Notes: generated by a model not told the origin, from the sequence alone. A stretch of DNA of 64,000 nucleotides from Candidatus Tectimicrobiota bacterium (GCA_026005175.1 BPKO01000008.1:108553-172552), one strand, 5' to 3'. Numbered from the stretch's first letter, positions 31,828 to 40,470 are shown. Translations and numbers: made by a program.

Positions 31828-33279
31828 ATGCAGCACAGCAACGTGCTCTTTCTTCTCTCCGACGAACATGCGCGCCAGGCCCTGGGCTGCTACGGACATC
31901 CGCTGGTGCAGACCCCGCACTTGGATCGCCTGGCGGCGCGCGGCACGCGCTTCACCAGCGCCTATACTCCCTCTCCCATCTGCGTGCCGGCCCGCGCCAG
32001 CCTGGCCACCGGCCGCTACGTGCACCGCATCCGCTACTGGGACAACGCCCACCCCTACGACGGCCGTATCCCCTCCTGGGCACATCGCCTCAGGGCCCAA
32101 GGGTACCACGTCACCGCCATCGGCAAGCTGCACTACCGCAGCAGCGACGACGACAACGGCTTTAATGAAGAGATCTTGCCCCTGCACGTGGTCGACGGCG
32201 TCGGCGACCTTTACGGCCTCATCCGCGACGAACTGCCGCTGCGCAAGAAAAACCGCCGCTACGTCCTTGAGGCCGGCCCTGGAGAGTCTTCCTACACGGC
32301 CTACGACCAGCGCATCACCGAGGCCAGCATCCGCTGGCTGCACCAGGAAGCGCCCAAGTACCGCGAGCGCCCCTGGGTGCTGTTTGTCTCTCTGGTCTGC
32401 CCGCACCCGCCGCTACTGGCGCCTCCGGACTTCTTTGCCCTCTATCCTCCCGCAAAGGTGCCCCTGCCGGTACAGTATGCGCCCCCCTCCTGGCCCACCC
32501 ACCCGGCGATCGCCGACTTGCGGCAGTGCCTGGGGATGGCCGAACCCTTCGACGAAGCCACGGTGCGCCGTGCCACCGCCGCCTATCTGGGCCTCTGCTC
32601 TTACTTGGATGCCAACCTGGGGCGCATCCTGCACGCTTTGGAAGAGACGGGGCTGGCCACCACCACGCGCGTGATTTACACCAGCGACCACGGCGAGAGC
32701 CTGGGCTATCGCGGCATTTGGGGCAAGTTTACTCTCTATGAGGAATCGGCAGGGATTCCCCTGCTGATGGCCGGGCCGGACATTCCTCAGGGCGCGGTGT
32801 GCCCCACCCCGGTGTCGCTCATCGACGTTTTCCCCACCCTCCTTCAGAGCGTGGGTGCCCGGCCTCACCCCGAGGACGCCGAGCTGCCCGGGGTGTCCTT
32901 GCTGGAAGTGGCCAACGGCGCCGTGCCCTCCCGCACCGTGCTAAGTGAGTACCACGCGTTGGGCTCGCGTGCCGCTAGCTTCATGCTTCGCCACGGCACT
33001 TACAAGTACATTCACTACGTCGGCTACCCGTCGCAGCTCTTTAACCTGGCTGCCGATCCCCAGGAAGTCCACGACCTGGCTGCTCATCCCCGCTACCGGC
33101 CGCTGCTGGCCAAATACGAGGCCATGCTGCGCTCCCTGCTCGACCCGGAAGCAGTGGATGCCCAGGCCAAGGCCGACCAGGCGCGCAAAATCGCTGCCCA
33201 CGGTGGCAAAGCAGCCATCAAGGCGCGAGGGTCTTTTGGCTACACCCCGGCACCAGGCGAGCCGGTTGTCTACGAGTAG
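31828..33279 (+). CDS. Type I sulfatase (formylglycine-dependent)
   Basis: 483 residues from the ATG with AGGAG before it. The formylglycine motif C52-V-P-A-R is followed by SLATGRY, so Cys52 would be turned into formylglycine by a maturase that is not in the window. Metal ligands are visible at SDEHAR near the start and in YTSDHGESLG. There is no signal peptide, so the protein is probably cytosolic. Such enzymes hydrolyse sulfate (or phosphonate) esters; choline sulfatase-type and arylsulfatase-type members look alike here. Its stop touches the stop of the convergent hydrolase gene with no gap. Confidence 0.88.
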   Translation: MQHSNVLFLLSDEHARQALGCYGHPLVQTPHLDRLAARGTRFTSAYTPSPICVPARASLATGRYVHRIRYWDNAHPYDGRIPSWAHRLRAQGYHVTAIGKLHYRSSDDDNGFNEEILPLHVVDGVGDLYGLIRDELPLRKKNRRYVLEAGPGESSYTAYDQRITEASIRWLHQEAPKYRERPWVLFVSLVCPHPPLLAPPDFFALYPPAKVPLPVQYAPPSWPTHPAIADLRQCLGMAEPFDEATVRRATAAYLGLCSYLDANLGRILHALEETGLATTTRVIYTSDHGESLGYRGIWGKFTLYEESAGIPLLMAGPDIPQGAVCPTPVSLIDVFPTLLQSVGARPHPEDAELPGVSLLEVANGAVPSRTVLSEYHALGSRAASFMLRHGTYKYIHYVGYPSQLFNLAADPQEVHDLAAHPRYRPLLAKYEAMLRSLLDPEAVDAQAKADQARKIAAHGGKAAIKARGSFGYTPAPGEPVVYE

Positions 33280-34101
33280 CTACTTTGCTGGAACAAAGAG
33301 CGCCAGGCCGTTCTGGTAGGCGATGCGGGCCGCCACGGCCGGCGGCAGCTGGGCCAGCCAGCGCCGCGTGGCCTGCGCTTCGGCCCCCAGCGCTTGCCAG
33401 CGCCAGGGCACCCAGGTATCGGTGCCCACCAGGAAGCGGTCGGCATGGCGCAGGAACAGGTCCCGCCAGGCCGGGTCGAGCTGGCCCTGCGGCGCCACAT
33501 CGTGGCGCAGCGAAAGCTCCACCCAGAGCTGCGGAAAGCGCGCCAGCAGCTCGCCCACCACTGCCGGCGGTGCCGACATGCCGGCGTGGGCCCACAGCAA
33601 GCGTACCTCGGGGTAGCGCTCGAGCAGGGCAGCCGCCGTGGTCGCATCAACATGGGCGTGCAAGAAGAGGCGCTGCGCAGCGGCCACGCGGGCACAGTAC
33701 TGCACCACGGGGGCCGCCACCGCCGCCTGACTTAGGTGAAACTCGCCAATGCCCCGATAGATCCCCTTTTGCAAGCCCGCGGCCACGTAAGCCTGCACTT
33801 CGGGGTCGTGCGCCCAGCCGCCCATGTCGGCCGGGGTGCGGTAAGGCCTAAGGAACGGGACGATCCGCTGCGGTGCCAGGGCGTGCAGCTTCAGCGTACC
33901 GTCGTCAGGGGTGCTGGACACCAGGGCCCAGCCCACGCCTGCCGCCTCCAGAAGGGCCAAGGCCTGCGCCGGCGCCAGCTCACCCCAGGCCGACTGGCTG
34001 TAGTGGATGTGGGCATCAAAGAGGGGCAGCTCCTGGGCCCGGCCAGCCCGGGTCCAGGCGATAAGCCATATGGCGAGCAACATTAAGGCGGGGCGCCGCA
34101 T
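33280..34101 (-). CDS. Secreted amidohydrolase-family TIM-barrel hydrolase
   Basis: 273 residues, started at the ATG 7 bp after AAGGAG. A signal peptide covers about 1-22. The barrel begins with LFDAHIHYS (HxH metal motif), followed by GIGEFHL, LFLHAHVD, LWAHAG and FLVGTDTW, the usual order of metal ligands and general base in amidohydrolase-2 enzymes such as decarboxylases and lactonases. Last gene of a minus-strand run MsrA, LLM oxidoreductase, hydrolase (10 bp after the LLM gene). The substrate is unknown; export to the periplasm is unusual for this group. Confidence 0.82.
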   Translation of the reverse strand: MRRPALMLLAIWLIAWTRAGRAQELPLFDAHIHYSQSAWGELAPAQALALLEAAGVGWALVSSTPDDGTLKLHALAPQRIVPFLRPYRTPADMGGWAHDPEVQAYVAAGLQKGIYRGIGEFHLSQAAVAAPVVQYCARVAAAQRLFLHAHVDATTAAALLERYPEVRLLWAHAGMSAPPAVVGELLARFPQLWVELSLRHDVAPQGQLDPAWRDLFLRHADRFLVGTDTWVPWRWQALGAEAQATRRWLAQLPPAVAARIAYQNGLALFVPAK

Positions 34102-34111
34102 TCGGTTCTCC

Positions 34112-35074
34112 TTAAGTGGCAAACGCCGGCCGCACCCGCTCGGCAAAGCGCCGCAGGGCCGCGATCCCACGCGTTTGCGGGTGGACGCTGAGGTCGGAAA
34201 GAAACAGGGCAAACGACGTCACGCCAAGGGCCACGTGCTGCTGCAGCTGAGCAATACAGGCCTCAGGCGTGCCGCGAATGGCCAGCCGATGCATGTCGCC
34301 AAACAGGGCAAAGCGCTCCTGTGCCTCGCGCAGGGCAGCCGGCAGCTCGGCTTCTTCCTCCACCAGCACCACGATCAGCTGGCGCGAGCGGCCGATACGG
34401 GCGGGATCGCGCCCGACAGCCTGGCAGTGCGCTTCCAGGACGGCCACTTTGTGGCGGTACTCTTCCAGGGTGGTGCCGGCAGCCACGTTCCAGCGGTCGG
34501 CATGCCGCGCCACCAGGCGCAGCATGAGCCGCTCGCCCCGGCCGCCGATGTGCACCGGCGGATGGGGTTGCTGGAGAGGTTTGGGGCGGTTGACGGCACC
34601 GGCCAGGGTGTAGTACTTGCCAAAAAACCACGCCTCGTCCTGCGTCCACAAGCGCTTGATGACCTCCAGCGCCTCTTCCAGCTGGGCAATACGCACCGCC
34701 GCCGGCGGAAAGGGAAAGCCATACTGCTTGAATTCCCGCTCGTACCAGCCAGCGCCCAAGGCAAACTCCAGGCGGCCGCCGCTGATCACGTCGAGGGTGG
34801 CGGCCATCTTGGCCAGCAGTGCCGGAGAGCGAAAGGCGTTACACAGCACCATGGTGCCAAGGCGCACCCGCCGCGTGGCTTCGGCCATCGCGGCCATCAC
34901 CGTCCAGCACTCCAGCAGCGGCGCATCGACGCTGACGCTGGCGCCGATGAGGTGATCGATGAACCAGATGGCGTCATAGCCCAGCTCGTCGGCGGCCTGC
35001 GCCAGCTCACGCAACACCGCATAGGGGGCATCCTGCGGCAAATAGACCCCGAACGTAATCCGCGAGTCGGTCAT
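34112..35074 (-). CDS. LLM-class flavin-dependent oxidoreductase (F420 type)
   Basis: 320 residues of the luciferase-like monooxygenase fold: FGVYLPQDAP start, YDAIWFIDHL, VRLGTMVLCNAFRSPALLAKMAATLDVISGGRLEFALGAGW, and HPPVHIGGRGERLM. The pattern matches F420-dependent oxidoreductases of the LLM class. Substrate not predictable. 43 bp downstream of msrA and 10 bp before the hydrolase. A paralogue lies at 41400-42293. These proteins are very numerous in actinobacteria and in Binatota- or Rokubacteria-like genomes, so this fits the organism guess. Confidence 0.85.
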   Translation of the reverse strand: MTDSRITFGVYLPQDAPYAVLRELAQAADELGYDAIWFIDHLIGASVSVDAPLLECWTVMAAMAEATRRVRLGTMVLCNAFRSPALLAKMAATLDVISGGRLEFALGAGWYEREFKQYGFPFPPAAVRIAQLEEALEVIKRLWTQDEAWFFGKYYTLAGAVNRPKPLQQPHPPVHIGGRGERLMLRLVARHADRWNVAAGTTLEEYRHKVAVLEAHCQAVGRDPARIGRSRQLIVVLVEEEAELPAALREAQERFALFGDMHRLAIRGTPEACIAQLQQHVALGVTSFALFLSDLSVHPQTRGIAALRRFAERVRPAFAT

Positions 35075-35117
35075 CGGTCGCTGCCTCTTCCCAGGGACGG
35101 CGCTGCGCCCCTAGCAC

Positions 35118-35663
35118 TTAGCGCTTTGCCGTCTTTAGCTTGTCGCCAAATTCCTTGCGCAGCTTGCGCAGCTTGGGGTCGATGACGATAAAGCAGTAGG
35201 GCTGGTCAGGGTGGCGCCGGTAGTAGTTCTGATGGTACGCCTCGGCCGGGTAAAAATTGCGGAAAGGCTCGATGGCCGTGACAATAGGACGAGGCCAGAG
35301 GCGCGCAGCGGCCTGCTTCGAGGCTTCGGCGAGGCGCCGCTGCGCCTCGGTGTGGTAAAAAATCACCGAGCGGTACTGGGGGCCGACATCGGCGCCCTGG
35401 CGGTTGAGCGTCGTGGGATCGTGGATGTGCCAGAACACCTCGAGCAGCTCTTCGTAAGTGATTTCTGCCGGATCGAAGGTAAGCTGCACCACTTCTGCGT
35501 GCCCGGTGGTACCGCGGCAAACCTGCTCGTAGGTGGGATTTTCCACGTGCCCGCCGGCATAGCCCGAGACCACCTGCCGCACGCCGCGCAGCTCTTGATA
35601 GACGGCTTCCAAGCACCAGAAACAGCCACCGCCCAAGGTGGCAATCTCTTCTGCTCCGGCCAT
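35118..35663 (-). CDS. msrA: Peptide methionine sulfoxide reductase A
   Basis: 181 residues. The active site GGGCFWCLE has the catalytic Cys14 (Cys, not selenocysteine, unlike the neighbouring redox cluster's DsbA). The following segments VVSGYAGGHVENPTYEQVCRG and VFWHIHDPTTLNRQGADVGPQYRS are diagnostic. It reduces Met-S-sulfoxide with thioredoxin. GGGGAGAG is before the ATG. The C-terminal resolving Cys pattern seen in E. coli is not clear, so it may use only one resolving Cys or glutathione. Confidence 0.92.
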   Translation of the reverse strand: MAGAEEIATLGGGCFWCLEAVYQELRGVRQVVSGYAGGHVENPTYEQVCRGTTGHAEVVQLTFDPAEITYEELLEVFWHIHDPTTLNRQGADVGPQYRSVIFYHTEAQRRLAEASKQAAARLWPRPIVTAIEPFRNFYPAEAYHQNYYRRHPDQPYCFIVIDPKLRKLRKEFGDKLKTAKR

Positions 35664-35751
35664 GCTTCTCTCCCCACAGGTGCGCGTTTTTGTCCATTGT
35701 GCCAGCCTTGCCCCGCGGCTGCAAGCCCTGCAAGGCGCGCAGAGGATCTCC

Positions 35752-35780
35752 TTGTCTTGCCGGGCGGGCCGTGGTATGGT
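35752..35780 (+). promoter_or_regulatory. Predicted sigma-70 promoter of the MFS gene
   Basis: TTGTCT and TATGGT at 17 bp spacing, 36 bp before the ATG. Both hexamers match four of six. Confidence 0.4.
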
Positions 35781-35815
35781 CAAGTGTTCTTGTTTTTGCC
35801 ACAGCCGGAGGCCCT

Positions 35816-37069
35816 ATGACATCCAGCACCCAGAGCCGGGACGGGCAGCGGTGGGTGATCCTTGCCGCGGCGTTTGTCATTGTCTTTATGACCGTGGGCA
35901 CGCGCTCCACGTTGGGGAACTTCTTCAAGGCCATCATTGCCGATTTGCAGTGGGACCGCGGCACCATCTCGTTTATCGTTGCCGTCAACATCTGGCTCAG
36001 CGGCCTGCTGCAGCCCTTCACCGGCCACCTCATGGACCGCTTCGGGGCCAAGTGGCTCTTTACGGGAAGCGTGGCGGCCTTTGGCCTGGGCGTCTTGCTC
36101 ATCAGCCTGACGCAGAGCGTCTGGTACCTGCTGGTGGTGTACGGACTGGTGATGGCGGCTGCCACTGCCGGTGCCTCCATTACCCTCACCAACGCCCTGG
36201 TGGCGCGCTGGTTCACGCAGCGGCGCGGGCTAGCCATCGGATTTACCAACGCCGGCTCGGCGCTAGGGCAGCTGTCGCTTGTCTACATCAGCTACTTGCT
36301 GCTCTCTGCCTTTGGCTGGCGGTTGAGCCACGTCTACCTGGGGCTGGCTATTCTCATCGTGGCTCTGCCCATGGCGCTGCTTATTCCCCGGCGTACGGCA
36401 CGCGGCGACGGGGTGGCCGGTGCCGCGGGGACATCTAGGGTACGGGCGCCGCTGGAAACCCAGAGCTGGCGGCAAGCGCTGCGCAGCCTGCCCTTGTGGC
36501 AAATCAACGGCGGCTACTTTGTGTGCGGGATGACGGTGGCGCTTTATTACACGCACCTTATTCCCCTGGCTACCGACCGCGGCTTTTCCCCGGCCACGGC
36601 GGCGGCCACCTTCAGCGTCCTCGCTGCCGCCAGCGCCTTTGGCTCCCTGCTGGGTGGCGGCCTTTCTGACCGCCTTGGCCGCAAAAACGTGCTGGCGCTG
36701 GCTTACTTTACCCGCGCCGTGGCCTTTGCCCTGCTGCTCGTGTGGCGGCACGAGCTGGCCCTCTATGCCTTTGCCCTCCTGGGCGGCGTGTCGTGGCTGG
36801 CCACGCCGCCGTCAGTGATGGCCCTGACGGGGGAAATTTACGGCATGCGGGCCTTGGGCACGCTGGGCGGCATTTCCTTGCTGGCGCACCAAATCGGCGG
36901 TGGCCTCAGTGTCTGGCTGGCCGGCGTGCTCTTCGACCTGACCGGCAGCTACGACATCTCGCTGCTGCTGGCCGTCCTGGCCCTGCTGGGGGCATCGGCG
37001 ACCAGTTTCAGCATCGCCGAGCGCCGCTACTCGGTACGCTACCTCACCTCCACGGCGCCGGTGGGATAA
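35816..37069 (+). CDS. Major facilitator superfamily transporter
   Basis: 417 residues with about twelve hydrophobic helices and the loop between helices 2 and 3 reading GHLMDRFGAKWL, a typical MFS motif A; its second-half equivalent is GLSDRLGRKNVL. Related to the OFA/oxalate-formate antiporter-like carboxylate carriers (SISFIVAVNIWLSG-type start, WFTQRRGLAIGF). Substrate likely a monocarboxylate, but this is an inference. The gene is monocistronic, read away from msrA. Confidence 0.88.
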   Translation: MTSSTQSRDGQRWVILAAAFVIVFMTVGTRSTLGNFFKAIIADLQWDRGTISFIVAVNIWLSGLLQPFTGHLMDRFGAKWLFTGSVAAFGLGVLLISLTQSVWYLLVVYGLVMAAATAGASITLTNALVARWFTQRRGLAIGFTNAGSALGQLSLVYISYLLLSAFGWRLSHVYLGLAILIVALPMALLIPRRTARGDGVAGAAGTSRVRAPLETQSWRQALRSLPLWQINGGYFVCGMTVALYYTHLIPLATDRGFSPATAAATFSVLAAASAFGSLLGGGLSDRLGRKNVLALAYFTRAVAFALLLVWRHELALYAFALLGGVSWLATPPSVMALTGEIYGMRALGTLGGISLLAHQIGGGLSVWLAGVLFDLTGSYDISLLLAVLALLGASATSFSIAERRYSVRYLTSTAPVG

Positions 37070-37102
37070 GGGCGCTTCCTGACGCTCTCCTAAGTTCTTC
37101 CC

Positions 37103-37141
37103 GCACCCCGGCTTGTCGGCAATACCGGGGCGTGCTATAAG
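37103..37141 (+). promoter_or_regulatory. Predicted promoter of the lyase gene, -35 inside an inverted repeat
   Basis: TTGTCG (37113-37118) and an extended -10, TGC TATAAG (37136-37141), are 17 bp apart. CCCCGG (37106-37111) and CCGGGG (37125-37130) flank the -35 box, with GCA/TGC beyond. Confidence 0.55.
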
Positions 37142-37147
37142 GGGAAC

Positions 37148-37316
37148 GCCGCGCCGGGGAAAGCGGACTGGCGCTGCCAGCCGTGGCGTTGTGCCCCGGA
37201 GTAAGACCTCACCCGACCGCAAAGTGCCGGTGAGCAAGGAGAGATGCCATGCCCCCTACCGTCTGAACGGGGCGTGAGTCCCCACCGCCCCGTCGCGCGA
37301 GCCAAGGAGGAAGAGG
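37148..37316 (+). promoter_or_regulatory. Long structured mRNA leader with a 5-codon mini-ORF
   Basis: About 170 bases separate promoter and lyase ATG. AAGGAG (37236-37241) precedes a mini-ORF ATG-CCC-CCT-ACC-GTC-TGA at 37249. CTCACC (37208-37213) can pair with GGTGAG (37229-37234). Further on, CGGGGC (37268-37273) may pair with GCCCCG (37287-37292) or GGGG with CCCC (37280-37283), which exclude each other just before the lyase ribosome binding site. No known riboswitch class is recognised. Confidence 0.4.
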
Positions 37317-38822
37317 ATGCGCAAACAAGTTCACACCGAGTACCGCGGCTTTCGCACCCCGGGCATTCGCCTCAAGGAGCCTCTGCTGCCCGACATCATC
37401 GGCCACTCTTCAGAAGCCGAGCTGCCCCTTCTTTACGCCTACCACATGTTCGACAAGGCGCACCTGGTCATGCTCGCCGAGGAGCAGCTGATTCCCCGTG
37501 CCGACGCTGCGGCCATGCTGCGCGCCCTGCGCGACATGGAAGCCGAAGGCATTGAAAAAGTGCGGCTCGAGGTGGGCGGCGGCATGCACTCGGGCGAACA
37601 GTACCTCATTCGCCGCCTGGGCGAGGAAGTGGGAGGCCGTATCCACCTGGGGCGCAGCTCCGGGGACCTGGGTGCGGTGGCCCGGCGCATCCGCCAGCGC
37701 GACCGCCTGCTGGAACTCATGCGCCATCTCAACGAGCTGCGGGCGACGCTGCTGGCCGTCGCCGAGGCCAACCTGGACGCGGTGATGCCCGGCTACACCC
37801 ACTCCCAGCATGCCCAGCCGGTAACCCTGGGGCACCAGTTGCTGGCCTGGGCCTCGGCGCTGGAGCGGGATTTCGAGCGGGCCGGCAATGCCTACCAGCG
37901 GGTGAACCAGAGCCCGGCGGGCGCGGCAATCATGACCGGCTCCAACTTCCCCCTCAACCGGCACCGCACCGCCGAACTGCTGGGCTTTGACGGGGTGATC
38001 AAGAACACCTTCGACGCCATCCTCAACCAGGACGTGGCACTCGACAGCTTCCTCGCCGTGGCTTCGGTGAACCTGAACCTCTCGAAGTGGGCGGCCGATT
38101 TGAACTTCTGGTTCACCGCCGAGGCGGGGTACATCGACATCCCGGATCGCTTCTGCGGCACCAGCAGCATCATGATGCAGAAGAAAAACCCCTACGTCCT
38201 CGAATACATGCGCGGTGCGGTGGCCGAGAGCATGGGGGGTCTGGTCACCGCCTTTGCGGTCCAGAAGGCCGCCACCGGCGACCCCGTCCAGGACCGCCGC
38301 TACATGTACGAGGCGCTCTTTCGCTCTTTTGATCTGGCAGTGCGCAGTCTGCGCTGGATGACCCTGTTGCTGCCGGCCATCGAAGTGAAAAAGGCGCGCA
38401 TGCGGGAAATGGCCGCCGCTTACTGGGCCACGGCGACCGACGTGGCCGGCGCCCTGGTGCGGGAAAAGGGACTGCCGTGGCGCACCGCCCACCAGATCGT
38501 GGGCATTCTGGTGCGGCTGAGCGAGGAGCGCGGCCTTAAGCCGGCAGAGGTGACGCCAGCGCTGCTGGACGAGGCGGCCGTGGAGTACATGGGCGAGCCG
38601 GTGGGGCTGAGCGCCGAAGCCCTCCAGCGGGCCCTCGACCCGGTGGTCTTTGTTGCCGAGCGGACCCTCTATGGCGGCCCGGCGCCTGAAGAGTGTCGCC
38701 GCCGCCTCCCCGACTATCACGCCCGGCTGCAGGCAGACCGGGAGGCGGTGGCCGAGAAAGAACGGCGGCTGCAAGCGGCGGCGACGGCGCTGGAAAAGGC
38801 GATCGACGCCCTGCTGGCCTGA
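37317..38822 (+). CDS. Argininosuccinate-lyase-like member of the fumarase/aspartase family
   Basis: 501 residues with GGAGGAAGAGG before the ATG. Family motifs: GGGMHSGEQYLIRRLGEEVGG, the catalytic region MPGYTHSQHAQPVTLGHQ (HSQ/H-A-Q-P), and the signature GTSSIMMQKKNP at 281-292, which in ArgH reads GSSxMPQKKNP. These enzymes split C-N bonds with release of fumarate or the like. It is longer than ArgH (about 460), and no arginine genes are nearby, so it may be an ArgH-type lyase for another N-succinyl compound, as known for EDDS lyase. Function beyond the family is an inference. Confidence 0.8.
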   Translation: MRKQVHTEYRGFRTPGIRLKEPLLPDIIGHSSEAELPLLYAYHMFDKAHLVMLAEEQLIPRADAAAMLRALRDMEAEGIEKVRLEVGGGMHSGEQYLIRRLGEEVGGRIHLGRSSGDLGAVARRIRQRDRLLELMRHLNELRATLLAVAEANLDAVMPGYTHSQHAQPVTLGHQLLAWASALERDFERAGNAYQRVNQSPAGAAIMTGSNFPLNRHRTAELLGFDGVIKNTFDAILNQDVALDSFLAVASVNLNLSKWAADLNFWFTAEAGYIDIPDRFCGTSSIMMQKKNPYVLEYMRGAVAESMGGLVTAFAVQKAATGDPVQDRRYMYEALFRSFDLAVRSLRWMTLLLPAIEVKKARMREMAAAYWATATDVAGALVREKGLPWRTAHQIVGILVRLSEERGLKPAEVTPALLDEAAVEYMGEPVGLSAEALQRALDPVVFVAERTLYGGPAPEECRRRLPDYHARLQADREAVAEKERRLQAAATALEKAIDALLA

Positions 38823-38848
38823 GCCGCGCCCCGGTGCAAGGAGGGGCG

Positions 38849-39601
38849 ATGCGCCTGGTAATCACCGGCGTCACTTCGGGAATCGGCCGCGGCCTGGCCT
38901 ACCACTATGCCCAGCCAGGGGCGGTGCTGGGCCTTATCGGGCGGCGGCAGGAGCGGCTGGCCGCGGTGACCGAGCACTGCCGCGCCCAAGGCGCCACGGT
39001 GCTGCCGGCGCCGCTTGACGTGCGCCACACCGCGGCGATGCAGGCTTACGCCGCGGACTTCATCAAGCAGGCCGGCGGCATCGACCTGGTGATCGCCAAT
39101 GCCGGAATTGGCGATGCCGACAACCTGTCTCGCGGCGACGCTGCTTACCACGCCCGCCTGTTTGAAGTCAACGTCATCGGCCTGCTCAACACCCTGCTGC
39201 CGTTCATCCCGCAGATGCAGCGCCAGGGCCACGGGCAGCTGGTGGCCATTGCCTCGGTGGCCGGCTTTCGCGCCCTGCCAGGCTCGACGACGTACGCGGC
39301 AACGAAAATGGCGGTGCGCGCCCTCATGGAAGGCTACGGCTGGGAGCTGCGGCGCTACGGCATCCTCACCACCACCATCAACCCGGGGTTCGTCGTTTCC
39401 GAAATGACCGCCGCCAACCGCTTCCCCATGCCGTTCTTACAGCCCACCGAAGTGGCCGTGTGCAAGATTGCCCGCGCCATTGCACGCCGGCGGCGGGTGT
39501 ACACGTTTCCCTGGCCCATGGCGGTGGTCGCCCGCTTGCTGCCCTGGCTCCCAGGAGCCCTGCTGGCCCGCGTCGCCCCGCGCAGGCCACCGCCGGCGTA
39601 A
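38849..39601 (+). CDS. Short-chain dehydrogenase/reductase
   Basis: 250 residues. TGVTSGIGRGLA forms the NAD(P) loop, and the active site is Ser in AIASVAGFRALPGSTTYAATK with the YxxxK that follows. NAGIGDAD is the third motif. Gene 27 bp after the lyase gene; GAGGGG precedes the ATG, so probably co-transcribed. Substrate unknown. The N-terminus is truncated in front of the beta1 strand by only a few residues, so the length is normal. Confidence 0.88.
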   Translation: MRLVITGVTSGIGRGLAYHYAQPGAVLGLIGRRQERLAAVTEHCRAQGATVLPAPLDVRHTAAMQAYAADFIKQAGGIDLVIANAGIGDADNLSRGDAAYHARLFEVNVIGLLNTLLPFIPQMQRQGHGQLVAIASVAGFRALPGSTTYAATKMAVRALMEGYGWELRRYGILTTTINPGFVVSEMTAANRFPMPFLQPTEVAVCKIARAIARRRRVYTFPWPMAVVARLLPWLPGALLARVAPRRPPPA

Positions 39602-39610
39602 TCAGGACCT

Positions 39611-40336
39611 CTAAGCTGCCGGCGCGGGCAAGCGCAAGTCTACTTGAGGAGGCAGCTCGACGCCGAGGGCTTCGGGGGGCGGGAACTGCAAGCCGCAGGC
39701 CACCATGGTCGGTTTGATGTCGTTGAGGAAGTCCTGCATGATTTCGCCGCTGTCGCGGGTTTTGAGTCCCATGGCGATGGCGTAGCGGTTGCCGGGCGTG
39801 CCGGGGCGGCCGAAGGAGAGCAGGGCCACGCGCAGCCACTTGGTAAACAGCTGCTGCGCTTCCTCGCGTCTTGCCGGATCGGTGCAGAAGCGGCGCACCA
39901 CCTGCTCGCCAAAGCCCTCGTGGCCGGCTTCTTCGTCGAGGATCTTGGCGATAATGCGCGCATAGGGGGCGTAGCTGCACGTGCGGTATTCGCGCAGGTG
40001 AAACTCGCCGGCGCGGTCAAACAGGAACTGGGCCATGGCCAGCTCCAGCCAGCTTTCGGGATACGGAATCCGCGACAAGCGATCGCTTACTGCCGCGTAG
40101 AGGTCGCCGCCGGCCACCTCGGCGTAAAGCGCCGCCACCGCCTCAAAGTGCTCTAGCTCTTCTACCAGCTGCTGGGCAACGAGCCGCTTGGTGCGCAGGT
40201 CGGGAATGTACTTGAGGGCGTGGCCAAAGAGGTTGGCGGCCATGATCTCCCGGTAGCCCTGGCTCTCCAGAAGCTGCTGGACCAGGGTGCGGTATTCGGG
40301 GGTCATTTCCTCGACGCGCTCCACGGTACAGGTCAT
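39611..40336 (-). CDS. Ferritin-like di-iron protein, PaaA/PaaC-like
   Basis: 241 residues, started at the ATG with GGAGGATAAGACC. Four-helix bundle with carboxylate-His pairs: VEELEHFEAVAALY and ILDEEAGHEGFGEQV, the di-iron pattern of ring-1,2-phenylacetyl-CoA epoxidase (PaaA) and BoxB-type monooxygenases. Length is shorter than PaaA (about 310). The other subunits (PaaB to PaaE) are not in the window. It could be a stand-alone ferritin-like oxygenase. Convergent with the SDR gene and divergent from the P-loop kinase gene. Confidence 0.68.
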   Translation of the reverse strand: MTCTVERVEEMTPEYRTLVQQLLESQGYREIMAANLFGHALKYIPDLRTKRLVAQQLVEELEHFEAVAALYAEVAGGDLYAAVSDRLSRIPYPESWLELAMAQFLFDRAGEFHLREYRTCSYAPYARIIAKILDEEAGHEGFGEQVVRRFCTDPARREEAQQLFTKWLRVALLSFGRPGTPGNRYAIAMGLKTRDSGEIMQDFLNDIKPTMVACGLQFPPPEALGVELPPQVDLRLPAPAA

Positions 40337-40470
40337 GGTCTTATCCTCCATGACAGCGCCGGCGGTGGCCCTAAGGGTTTCTGTTGTGCCGCCTTGGCGT
40401 TTTGCCGACGGCACTCTCCGTCTGGCAACATACGTCGCTCCACCGAGGGCGTCAAGGCACCCAGGATGGC

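Noticed and set aside
35118-35663. MsrA as a second selenoprotein
   Set aside because: The catalytic codon is a cysteine codon, with no UGA in frame.
37244-37555. 103-codon frame at the start of the lyase mRNA
   Set aside because: It overlaps the lyase gene out of frame and has Arg/Ala/His-rich composition of a shadow; only the 5-codon mini-ORF at 37249 has a ribosome binding site.
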